DNA of 25,690 nt from the IMG/VR virus record IMGVR_UViG_3300009285_003705, positions 1-25,690 of that record; one strand, given 5' to 3'. Positions 20,021-25,690 of this stretch are shown here, in pieces; position 1 is the stretch's first letter; each line of letters begins with the position of its first letter. The notes beneath the pieces were generated by a model that searched no databases, was not told the DNA's origin, and saw only the letters and a program-made list of their open reading frames with translations. The stretch is from a virus. The position numbers were made by a program, and so were the translations under genes.

Positions 20021-20797
20021 TCAGCCTCCTGACTGATCACTGACAACTGATAACTGATCACTGGATGTTTCCCTCGCGCTCTCCATCCAGTTGTACGCGG
20101 TGCGTTCACTCACCCCATACATCCCCTCCACATGGCGCACGTCCGTCATTCCCGCGATCTTCGCGCGCTCGCTCTGCGGGACCTTCCTCCATGTTTTCCA
20201 CTTGCCGAACGTTTCAGGCTTCGCATCCTTCGGCTTCGTAACCTTCGGCTTCTCTTCCGAATTCGTCTCTGCAACTTTCGCGCCACTTTCTGAAAGTTTC
20301 ACCAGCCCTGGCTGTGCGAATGCCACGCCTCCCACAACAAACACTGGCGCGACCACCACCGTGATCGCCCAGGCATACTGCCAGAATGGAAGCGCCAGCA
20401 CCACTGAAATCGCATCCCCTGTCATCCGGCTCACGATGTACGGTCCCAGCACGAACGGTGTTAACACCAGCAAACCGATCACGAACACCATCAACCCCCA
20501 GAACCGAAAATTCGGGCGGTCAATCGTTTCATTCTTTCGTCGCACGCTCACGGTCGGCTTCGTTTGCCGCAGCGCATCCAGCAGGTACGCCGTGGCCACC
20601 ACGATCACCACACCCATAAAAACTCCGCTGATCGTGTTCATCACATTCAGCGCCAGTGACAACCAGTCCGGCACCGTGCTCACGTCCGCCGCCAGCATCG
20701 CCCCCGCCCAGCGCGGCGCTTCCACCAACACCGCGCTCCACAACAGCACCTTGCCCAGGTCCATGCCTGCTTTTCGTTTTACGTTTTTATTAGACAT
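20021..20797 (-). CDS. Four-span membrane protein with a C-terminal DNA-binding-like domain
   Basis: 258 residues from the ATG at 20797, with GGAGG five bases upstream; the longer frame is unlikely. Hydrophobic segments lie at about 12-35, 47-70, 96-122 and 134-160. The cytoplasmic C-terminus is basic, then reads KVPQSERAKIAGMTDVRHVEGMYGVSERTAYNWMESAR (about 205-243), which looks like a helix-turn-helix with a VSERTAYNW recognition helix. The last residues (SSDQLSVVSDQSGG) are encoded by a heptamer repeat, so the true C-terminus was probably shorter. Membrane-tethered HTH proteins can sense signals, but I cannot assign a function. It overlaps the 69-residue gene by 8 bases. Confidence 0.72.
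   Translation of the reverse strand: MSNKNVKRKAGMDLGKVLLWSAVLVEAPRWAGAMLAADVSTVPDWLSLALNVMNTISGVFMGVVIVVATAYLLDALRQTKPTVSVRRKNETIDRPNFRFWGLMVFVIGLLVLTPFVLGPYIVSRMTGDAISVVLALPFWQYAWAITVVVAPVFVVGGVAFAQPGLVKLSESGAKVAETNSEEKPKVTKPKDAKPETFGKWKTWRKVPQSERAKIAGMTDVRHVEGMYGVSERTAYNWMESARETSSDQLSVVSDQSGG
20032..20063. repeat. Heptamer tandem repeat in the 3' end of a membrane-protein gene
   Basis: TGACTGATCACTGACAACTG continues into ATAACTGATCACTG: 7-base ACTGAT(A/C) units of the family seen at 271, 1668, 6308 and 7233. It is translated in frame as the protein's end. Confidence 0.85.
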
Positions 20798-20999
20798 CCC
20801 CGCCTCCTTTTCCAGCCGCCAACAGCGGGCCCGTCTCGCCGTCAAATCGAATCAGTGCCAGCCCGCTCGTAAAATCCATCGCAATCACGGTCATGCCCAA
20901 CTCCATCGCCATCAGGCGGCATCGGATAAAGCGTGAAAGCCGGTCCGCCTCGCGCTCTCGTCGTGCGACCTCGTTCCTCCACATTTCATCGTGCGACAT
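20790..20999 (-). CDS. Small hypothetical protein between two membrane-protein genes
   Basis: 69 residues, starting MSHDEMWRNEVARREREADRLSRFIRCRLMAMELGMTVIAMDFTSGLALIRFDGETG. A charged N-terminal helix is followed by a beta strand pair; no membrane span of full length. It overlaps the genes on both sides by 14 and 8 bases, which supports it as a real coupled gene. The ending (LLAAGKGGGDV) carries the ribosome binding site for the next gene. Unknown function. Confidence 0.55.
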   Translation of the reverse strand: MSHDEMWRNEVARREREADRLSRFIRCRLMAMELGMTVIAMDFTSGLALIRFDGETGPLLAAGKGGGDV

Positions 21000-21687
21000 T
21001 GCTCATCTCCTCGTCTTCTTTTCCTTCTTGCAACTCATACTCGCGTTGCGTCAGCCCCATGATCTCCATCACCGCCTGCGGGTTCCAGGGTGGCATCCAT
21101 TGTGGCGGGACATTTCCAAACGGCCTCGTGACCATCATCCGCGTTAGCAGCCAGGCTGTGAACTGATCGTATTGCTCGTAATCCGTAACGAGTTTGTCCT
21201 GGTCATAGTGATATGCGCCCTCGCTCAGGCCGCGCTTCGCCATCACCGAGATCGTGTTGGAATTCTCCAGAAAATATTCGACGAACGCCATGTGGACATT
21301 CGTATCCAAAAGGATCCAATCCAGATCCTCGGGCCCGCGTCCCACCTTGACCTGCCAACTGGTTCGCACCCCGAAGCGATTCAGCACCCGCACCGCCTCC
21401 GGATGCATTTGCTTTAGGCTGTCAGCCAGTAGTGTGATCGGCGTTGTATTCAGCGCCTGCTGGCGCATCCTGAACCTCTCCATCTCCTCCCACCCAAAAT
21501 AGTTCCGATAATTCGACACCGCCGCCACAATCGCGATCAGCATCAGCGCCACGAGCCCGAACTGACAACCGAACAGGACCATGATCGGAAACTTGCCGAA
21601 AAATTCGTTGATCGCAATCGCCAATACAAACAGTACTGGAACGGCCGCGGCAGGCACAATCCATTTCCAATTGCGCGGCTCATTCAT
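20986..21687 (-). CDS. Two-span membrane protein of unknown function
   Basis: 233 residues from the ATG at 21687, with GGAGGCGGAG directly upstream. Two hydrophobic segments (about 8-27, IVPAAAVPVLFVLAIAI, and 34-56, IMVLFGCQFGLVALMLIAIVAAV) form a hairpin, followed by a soluble region of about 170 residues (LNTTPITLLADSLKQMHPEAVRVLNRFG, WQVKVGRGPEDLDWILLDTNVHMAFVEYFLE, FTAWLLTRMMVTRPFGNVPPQWMPPW). The last part resembles proteins with Pro/Trp-rich ends but gives no match I recognise. It belongs to a block of three membrane genes after the replication gene. Confidence 0.7.
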   Translation of the reverse strand: MNEPRNWKWIVPAAAVPVLFVLAIAINEFFGKFPIMVLFGCQFGLVALMLIAIVAAVSNYRNYFGWEEMERFRMRQQALNTTPITLLADSLKQMHPEAVRVLNRFGVRTSWQVKVGRGPEDLDWILLDTNVHMAFVEYFLENSNTISVMAKRGLSEGAYHYDQDKLVTDYEQYDQFTAWLLTRMMVTRPFGNVPPQWMPPWNPQAVMEIMGLTQREYELQEGKEDEEMSNVAR

Positions 21688-21700
21688 CTCCGCCTCCATT

Positions 21701-21744
21701 CCCCTCTCCCAATGTAATCATTGGGGGAGGGGCTAGGGGTGGGG
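21701..21744. repeat. Dispersed hairpin repeat upstream of a membrane-protein gene
   Basis: CCCCTCTCCCAATG and CATTGGGGGAGGGG surround TAAT, then CTAGGGGTGGGG. Same family and orientation as at 14170, within 14 bases of the gene start at 21687. Confidence 0.88.
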
Positions 21745-21830
21745 CTACTCCCCTCCCCCACTGCCTGTGTCGCCTGATTTCTGCTCCCCCCACAGGCGCA
21801 CGCGGCATTTTTAGCCCTCGGCGGGGGAGT
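21745..21830. repeat. Short inverted-repeat element (MITE-like candidate)
   Basis: About 85 bases bounded by ACTCCCC (21747) and GGGGAGT (ending 21830), with an inner CCTGTG/CACAGG pair and a GCGGCATTTTTAGCCC stretch. It abuts the hairpin repeat and contains no gene. I see no other complete copy in this window, so the element status is an inference from the terminal inverted repeats. Confidence 0.4.
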
Positions 21831-21832
21831 GG

Positions 21833-21866
21833 TATGACATTCATCCTGTGCATGACATTCATCCTT
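21833..21866. repeat. 19-base-period direct repeat
   Basis: ATGACATTCATCCT occurs twice, 19 bases apart, just at the end of the small membrane-protein gene. The second copy covers its stop codon (21859-21861). Confidence 0.7.
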
Positions 21867-22149
21867 TACCTCCATCTTCATCCACGCATTCCTCCCAATC
21901 GCGCGGCAACTCGCGCGCCTGGTTCGGATCCTCACCAGGATAGATCACCACCTTCCAACCAACATTTTTCCCGATCACTCTCCCATTCTGATCCACCACG
22001 CTCAAGAACGTTCGCGGCCCATGCGGATTATCCCGTCTCCACTGTTTGGCGCGCTTTTCGAACCCGATCAACGTGGCAAATACTCGATAGAAGACCCACA
22101 GCACCACGAACAATTCGCCCACGAAAACAAAAATCAATCCTTTTTCCAT
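21859..22149 (-). CDS. Small single-span membrane protein
   Basis: 96 residues from the ATG at 22149 (a GTG one codon earlier is the alternative), with AGGTAGG upstream. MEKGLIFVFVGELFVVLWVFYRVFATLIGF is a membrane anchor, followed by a basic EKRAKQWRRDNPHGPRTF stretch and a soluble domain with VVDQNGRVIGKNVGWKVVIYPGEDPNQARELP. An acidic end (EECVDEDGGKG). Not recognised. It is the first gene after the repeat-rich region and the primase. Confidence 0.65.
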   Translation of the reverse strand: MEKGLIFVFVGELFVVLWVFYRVFATLIGFEKRAKQWRRDNPHGPRTFLSVVDQNGRVIGKNVGWKVVIYPGEDPNQARELPRDWEECVDEDGGKG

Positions 22150-22159
22150 CACAACCTAC

Positions 22160-22480
22160 CTTTCATCCTCATACTGCCTCATACTGCCTCATACTTGCCT
22201 CATGTTTTCGGCGCAGACGCGCCGTCCATTTCTACCTAACAAATAAAAACCTTTAATTTACCTTCCCTCATACATCCTCATAATCCTCATGTTTTCGACT
22301 TTATTTGTCAGACAACCAGTCACGGCATGAGGGTTATGAGGGAATATGAGGCTTTTTTGCCAAAATGCACCCTGAAATATTTGTTTTGTAACGGTAGTAA
22401 GCCACCAAGTACTTACAAAACAAATATTTTCCGCCGTAGGCTCGGGAGCCTCATAAATCCTCATGATCCTCATGTGCCGA
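22160..22480. repeat. Iteron-like CCTCAT arrays around a perfect inverted repeat: candidate replication origin
   Basis: Thirteen CCTCAT(A/G) units occur in four arrays: A (22167-22203, 10-base spacing), B (22265-22290), C (22326-22351, opposite orientation) and D (22449-22474). Arrays A and B both end CCTCATGTTTTCG. Between C and D lies a perfect 17-bp inverted repeat, AAATATTTGTTTTGTAA (22375-22391) with its complement at 22413-22429, around a 21-base centre. C and D flank it symmetrically. A-T-rich DNA lies at 22240-22262. Repeats next to a primase-helicase gene recall the iteron-type origins of phage P4 and some plasmids. Origin function is inferred. Confidence 0.55.
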
Positions 22481-22542
22481 GACGGCTTCGTGCCGCCATC
22501 GGCCTTGTCAGCGACATGAGTCGCTGACATACTGTTATTCAT
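22258..22542 (-). CDS. Doubtful ORF running through the repeat region
   Basis: 94 codons, start overlapping the primase stop (ATGAATAA) with GAGGAGGTGGCGG upstream, which would be a good ribosome binding site. However, the residues (MRIMRIYE twice, FVSTWWLTTVTKQIF in the middle) simply translate the CCTCAT arrays and the inverted repeat. I consider it more likely non-coding, and list it because the start signal is good. Confidence 0.25.
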   Translation of the reverse strand: MNNSMSATHVADKADGGTKPSRHMRIMRIYEAPEPTAENICFVSTWWLTTVTKQIFQGAFWQKSLIFPHNPHAVTGCLTNKVENMRIMRMYEGR

Positions 22543-25500
22543 CCGCCACCTCCTCTTCCAATTTCATCTGCACTGGTTTCGATTTGGCCTCACCCTGCTC
22601 GAACCCAAAACGGAACTTCCCTGCCGCGATCTTCTCCGTATCCAGCACGATCCCCACGCCACCGCCCTTGGATCCCGATCGGGCCGTTGGCAGGCGGAAA
22701 TAATCTCGTGACATGCCTAGCACCGTCTTCGATGTAACCGCCTCATCTTTTTTCTTGCTCCCCGGGTCGCTGTAATTTTCAGCATCCATGATCGTGTTGG
22801 CCACAGTCGCCAGGTCCTTCGCCAGGATGTAGCGCACCTGTCCCAGAGACCCCAATTTCCCGATCTGGATATATTTTGAAAATTCTTCATCCTCGTCCGC
22901 CGCCACAACTGCGCGGAAGATCATTGCCTCGAACGACTCGGAAGCCCGCTTTTGTTCTTCCTGGAAATTGATCTCAGCCACCATGTTGAGATCTTCCATC
23001 AACTCCTTATCGCCGTTGATATGAGCCAGCACCTTCAACGGACGCATCACCTGGTTCATGCGCGCGCTCACGCGCACATCCGTCAGCATCACCTTCGGGT
23101 CCACCTCGATGCGTGGCAGCCAGGTCGAGAGTCGGAAGTACAGCAGATCGTTTGTCAACAATAAAGACTCTTCCTCCATCGAAGGCGGAATCACACCTGG
23201 CTCGATGGGCGGGTTGTGGCTCAACAGATCCCGCACGTCGCGCTTGAACAGGTCGAATGAAATACAGCGGCTCTCCGTGGCGGGATCCTTGAACGCTCCA
23301 TACATCGTCAACAAAGTGGGACCATAAACAAAAGTAGTAGTAGGTCGGAACGTGTGCGTCCCGTCTTGTTTCAGCACATCCATCATCGTCACGATGCGCG
23401 CCTGTTCTTTCATTGCCCGCACATTCAGCAAGGCGCGCAACTCACCTCGATCCTCCTTGCCTGATGCCAGCGAATCCACCTCATCAATCACCAGCGTCCC
23501 CTTATAAATGTGCGCCATGCCCTTGAAACCCGCGATGCTCGTCAGTCCCGCGGTCGTCATCATTCGGTAGCAGATCCGTCCGATCAATAACATCAACTCG
23601 CTTTTGCCCGTGCCAGGCCCGCCGCGCGCCCGCAGGTAAGGCAGGTATGGAAAACAGTCATACACCCACGTGAACACGGCATACAACGCCGCCTGGATCT
23701 GATGGATGTTCACATCCAGCAAAAAATAGCGGTCAATAAAAAGCCGCATCTCTGCCAGCAGAATTCGTATTGTTTTCTTGTTGCCCAGCGCGCTTGGCAG
23801 GCGCACCGTCCCGTAACGAATATTGTCGTCCACCATCGGCACATATCTATTTCCATTGATGTCCACAAAATTCGCCACGCCAATTTCCCGCGTCACCTTT
23901 CCATTGAACCAGATATGAGCATAGGCAAATTTCGATTTGCCGTTCTTTTTGTCATAGATCATTTCCAACAAGTAGCCTTCCGTCCCCTCATCGTTCACGG
24001 GATACCATCCGCCGATCACTTCTTCGATCTCAACAGGCTTGTCATCCTCGCCCTTTTTCTCTTTCAGTTCATCCCCGATCAACTTCGTGAATGGTCGGAT
24101 GGGAGCGCCCTTATATTCAGGGAACAGATCCTCTGGAAACAATGCCTTCGCCAGTCTCAGCCGATAATCATTGCGTGCATTCGTGGGCATCCGTGCGATC
24201 AACGGCAGGACGATCTCCAACATCTTCTGGCGCTCCGCTCCTTGTTTTCGTCCCGCCCACTGCGATGCCAAAAGCACGATTGGCGTTGCCTGGTCGAAAA
24301 CGTTCTTCACGTTCTCTTCCTGCATCTTCGGCTCGATCTTCTCATCCGCGTGATATTGCGCCAGGTCGTTCGCGTCCTTGCTCACCTTCTCATGTCCATC
24401 AGGCCGCGTCCACTTGAACTTCGGCCAGCGCACCACCCACAGCATCGGCCCGAAAGCAGCAGTCAGAGGAAACTTGCCGTCATCCTGTCCCGAACCCGTC
24501 ACCACCGCCTCGCCTGGCGTATCCGCGTCCGTGGCAAAATAGATCGCCTCGTGTTTCAAATTCCCCTTGTCGTCCCTCGCCATTAGCATGGTCACGTACT
24601 CGTCCAGGTTCTTCCATGCCGAACCGCACAGCGCCATCGCAGGGATGTCCCACTGCCCCAGCGTGATCGCATCCCCCTGCCCCTCCACGATCACGACCCT
24701 CGACCGATCCCCGCGCTGATATGCATGATTGAAATATGGGACCTTCTCCCCTGCCAGCGCCGCGTAACTATTGAACGACTTCCACTCTCGTTCCTCCCCC
24801 GTCTCTCGATCACGGATCACATCCCGACCCGGCAGTTGCCTCCGCGATAAATAAACGATCCTGCCATTGAGCTTGTGTGCGTACACCAGCCCGGGCGTTT
24901 CCATCATCCCGTGAATGTTCTTCTCCTTGAAACTGTGCGTGTCCAGACCATGCGTCCCCGCCCAGTACGCCACATCCCCCTTGAACCCCAGCACGATCAC
25001 CGCATCTGGAGAGTCGTGCTTGATCCCGTGCAAATCAAACTCGCCGCGCATCTCCTTTGCCTGAGCAGCAGTAGCCCGCCCGCTGAATCCCAGCCGTGAT
25101 GCCTTGATCGTCTCATCCGTCCACCCGCGCGAACGTGCATAAGCCAGTGCGTCCTCATCCTCCAACAGCCATTTCGCAAACATCCGCGCCGCAATCGTCA
25201 GCGCATCCTCCCGCGCCCGCATCGCCAGACGTTGCCTCAACTCAGGCCCGTCCATCTCGCCCAGTGGCAGGTTCGCCCCTCGCGCCAACTCCCTGATCGC
25301 CTCCTTCACGTCCCAGCCCTTGTTCTTCGCCAGCACCCAATCAATCTGCGTCCCCCCCTCGTGACAACTAAAGCAGTACCAGGTCGCCGTATCAGGAAAA
25401 ACGATCAGGGCAGGCGTGTGCGTATTCGCATGGAACGGGCAGAACCCCGTCCAGTTCTTCCCAGACCTCCGCAACTTCACTGCCGCGTCCGCCTGGATCA

Positions 25501-25546
25501 GTTCAACAATGTCTACCCGTGCTTTGATGTCATCTATGATCGTCAT
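22535..25546 (-). CDS. Phage DNA primase-helicase (CHC2 zinc finger, TOPRIM, P-loop ATPase)
   Basis: 1003 residues. The N-terminal CHC2 zinc finger reads FCPFHANTHTPALIVF...WYCFSCHEGG with Cys36, His39, Cys58 and Cys61. The TOPRIM domain has VVIVEGQGDAITL (Glu288, Asp292) and FATDADTPG (Asp340, Asp342). A helicase-type ATPase has ARGGPGTGKSELM (Walker A, about 641-651) and GTLVIDEVDSL (Walker B, about 683-693), then ARIVTMMDVLKQDGTHTFRPTTTFVYGPTLLTMYGAFKDPATESRCI. It should both make primers and unwind DNA at the origin, like P4 alpha or T7 gp4, though the ATPase resembles the AAA+/SF3-type domains fused to primases. The ATG at 25546 has GGACGG upstream. All key residues look intact. Confidence 0.92.
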   Translation of the reverse strand: MTIIDDIKARVDIVELIQADAAVKLRRSGKNWTGFCPFHANTHTPALIVFPDTATWYCFSCHEGGTQIDWVLAKNKGWDVKEAIRELARGANLPLGEMDGPELRQRLAMRAREDALTIAARMFAKWLLEDEDALAYARSRGWTDETIKASRLGFSGRATAAQAKEMRGEFDLHGIKHDSPDAVIVLGFKGDVAYWAGTHGLDTHSFKEKNIHGMMETPGLVYAHKLNGRIVYLSRRQLPGRDVIRDRETGEEREWKSFNSYAALAGEKVPYFNHAYQRGDRSRVVIVEGQGDAITLGQWDIPAMALCGSAWKNLDEYVTMLMARDDKGNLKHEAIYFATDADTPGEAVVTGSGQDDGKFPLTAAFGPMLWVVRWPKFKWTRPDGHEKVSKDANDLAQYHADEKIEPKMQEENVKNVFDQATPIVLLASQWAGRKQGAERQKMLEIVLPLIARMPTNARNDYRLRLAKALFPEDLFPEYKGAPIRPFTKLIGDELKEKKGEDDKPVEIEEVIGGWYPVNDEGTEGYLLEMIYDKKNGKSKFAYAHIWFNGKVTREIGVANFVDINGNRYVPMVDDNIRYGTVRLPSALGNKKTIRILLAEMRLFIDRYFLLDVNIHQIQAALYAVFTWVYDCFPYLPYLRARGGPGTGKSELMLLIGRICYRMMTTAGLTSIAGFKGMAHIYKGTLVIDEVDSLASGKEDRGELRALLNVRAMKEQARIVTMMDVLKQDGTHTFRPTTTFVYGPTLLTMYGAFKDPATESRCISFDLFKRDVRDLLSHNPPIEPGVIPPSMEEESLLLTNDLLYFRLSTWLPRIEVDPKVMLTDVRVSARMNQVMRPLKVLAHINGDKELMEDLNMVAEINFQEEQKRASESFEAMIFRAVVAADEDEEFSKYIQIGKLGSLGQVRYILAKDLATVANTIMDAENYSDPGSKKKDEAVTSKTVLGMSRDYFRLPTARSGSKGGGVGIVLDTEKIAAGKFRFGFEQGEAKSKPVQMKLEEEVADE

Positions 25547-25615
25547 TGTTTCCGTCCGAAACCTTCATGATTTTTCAAACCATCCGATCAACTTACCAGC
25601 AACTTTCCGAAACTT

Positions 25616-25690
25616 TCACCAACACTGAGAGCCTTTTTCCCCTTTCTTGTAAAATTTCTCGGCACCCCAAGCCCTACCCGTCAACCGCCC
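25616..25690 (-). CDS. C-terminal end of an upstream gene, truncated at the window edge
   Basis: An open frame enters from the right edge and ends at a TGA (25616-25618): 24 residues reading GRLTGRAWGAEKFYKKGEKG and SQCW. Composition looks protein-like (basic with aromatic residues). It lies upstream of the primase-helicase in the same direction, with a 69-base gap that holds AAGTTTCGGAAAGTTG-like short repeats but no clear promoter. Too short to name; the other frames here have stops. Confidence 0.35.
   Translation of the reverse strand, partial: GRLTGRAWGAEKFYKKGEKGSQCW

Noticed and set aside
22160-22480. The CCTCAT arrays as a CRISPR array
   Set aside because: The units are only 6-10 bases with no spacers of uniform length, and there are no cas genes nearby.
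1-25690. tRNA or rRNA genes
   Set aside because: I saw no cloverleaf with a GTTC-type T loop and CCA-like end, and no rRNA-like blocks; a tRNA scan would settle it.

Overview
The window looks like the head-packaging, lysis, integration and early-replication half of a tailed-phage genome, probably a prophage or phage-derived region with a siphovirus-type head. Every convincing gene is on the minus strand, so the transcription order runs from the right edge to the left edge. The host cannot be named from sequence alone. Abundant short dispersed repeats (C-rich/G-rich hairpins and 7-8 bp tandem repeats) are of a kind I associate with Chloroflexota (Anaerolineae) and some other environmental bacteria, so that is my weak guess.

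Right to left: a truncated C-terminus (25616-25690); a 1003-residue primase/helicase with a CHC2 zinc finger, TOPRIM and P-loop; a 300-base repeat region with 13 CCTCAT units and a perfect 17-bp inverted repeat, a candidate replication origin; three membrane-associated proteins; and a tightly overlapping string of small genes (two ASCH-like proteins, several Cys-rich zinc-binding proteins, a DUF5131/Gp37-Gp68 protein). A relic of a second DUF5131 copy lies at 19219-19275.

At 14.24-15.95 kb lies the most unusual part. It holds an intact integron-type tyrosine recombinase (IntI family), then directly downstream of its stop codon and in the same direction a GTTAGGTGC core-site sequence, a short Cys-rich ORF, an attC-like folded site, a second small ORF whose stop codon lies in a TAAC box, and a strong rho-independent terminator. 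This is the layout of a reverse integron with one or two gene cassettes, embedded in a phage.

After the terminator come the late genes: holin-like protein, a small membrane protein, a GH25 endolysin with SH3 domain, two unknown proteins, terminase small and large subunits, portal, a Mu gpF-like minor head protein, a protease-scaffold fusion (with a probable nested scaffold gene), a DUF2190 decoration/fibre protein, the major capsid protein, a head-tail connector, a head-closure protein, an HK97 gp10-like protein, a DUF3168 tail terminator and a truncated zinc-finger protein at the left edge. Tail genes would follow to the left.

A second theme is repeats. In the head module, all ten consecutive gene junctions from terminase large to the left edge carry either a hairpin repeat or a short-period tandem repeat. 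All hairpin repeats face the same way, and several are inserted in frame inside genes, adding proline-rich linkers to a zinc-finger protein, the protease and the gpF-like protein.
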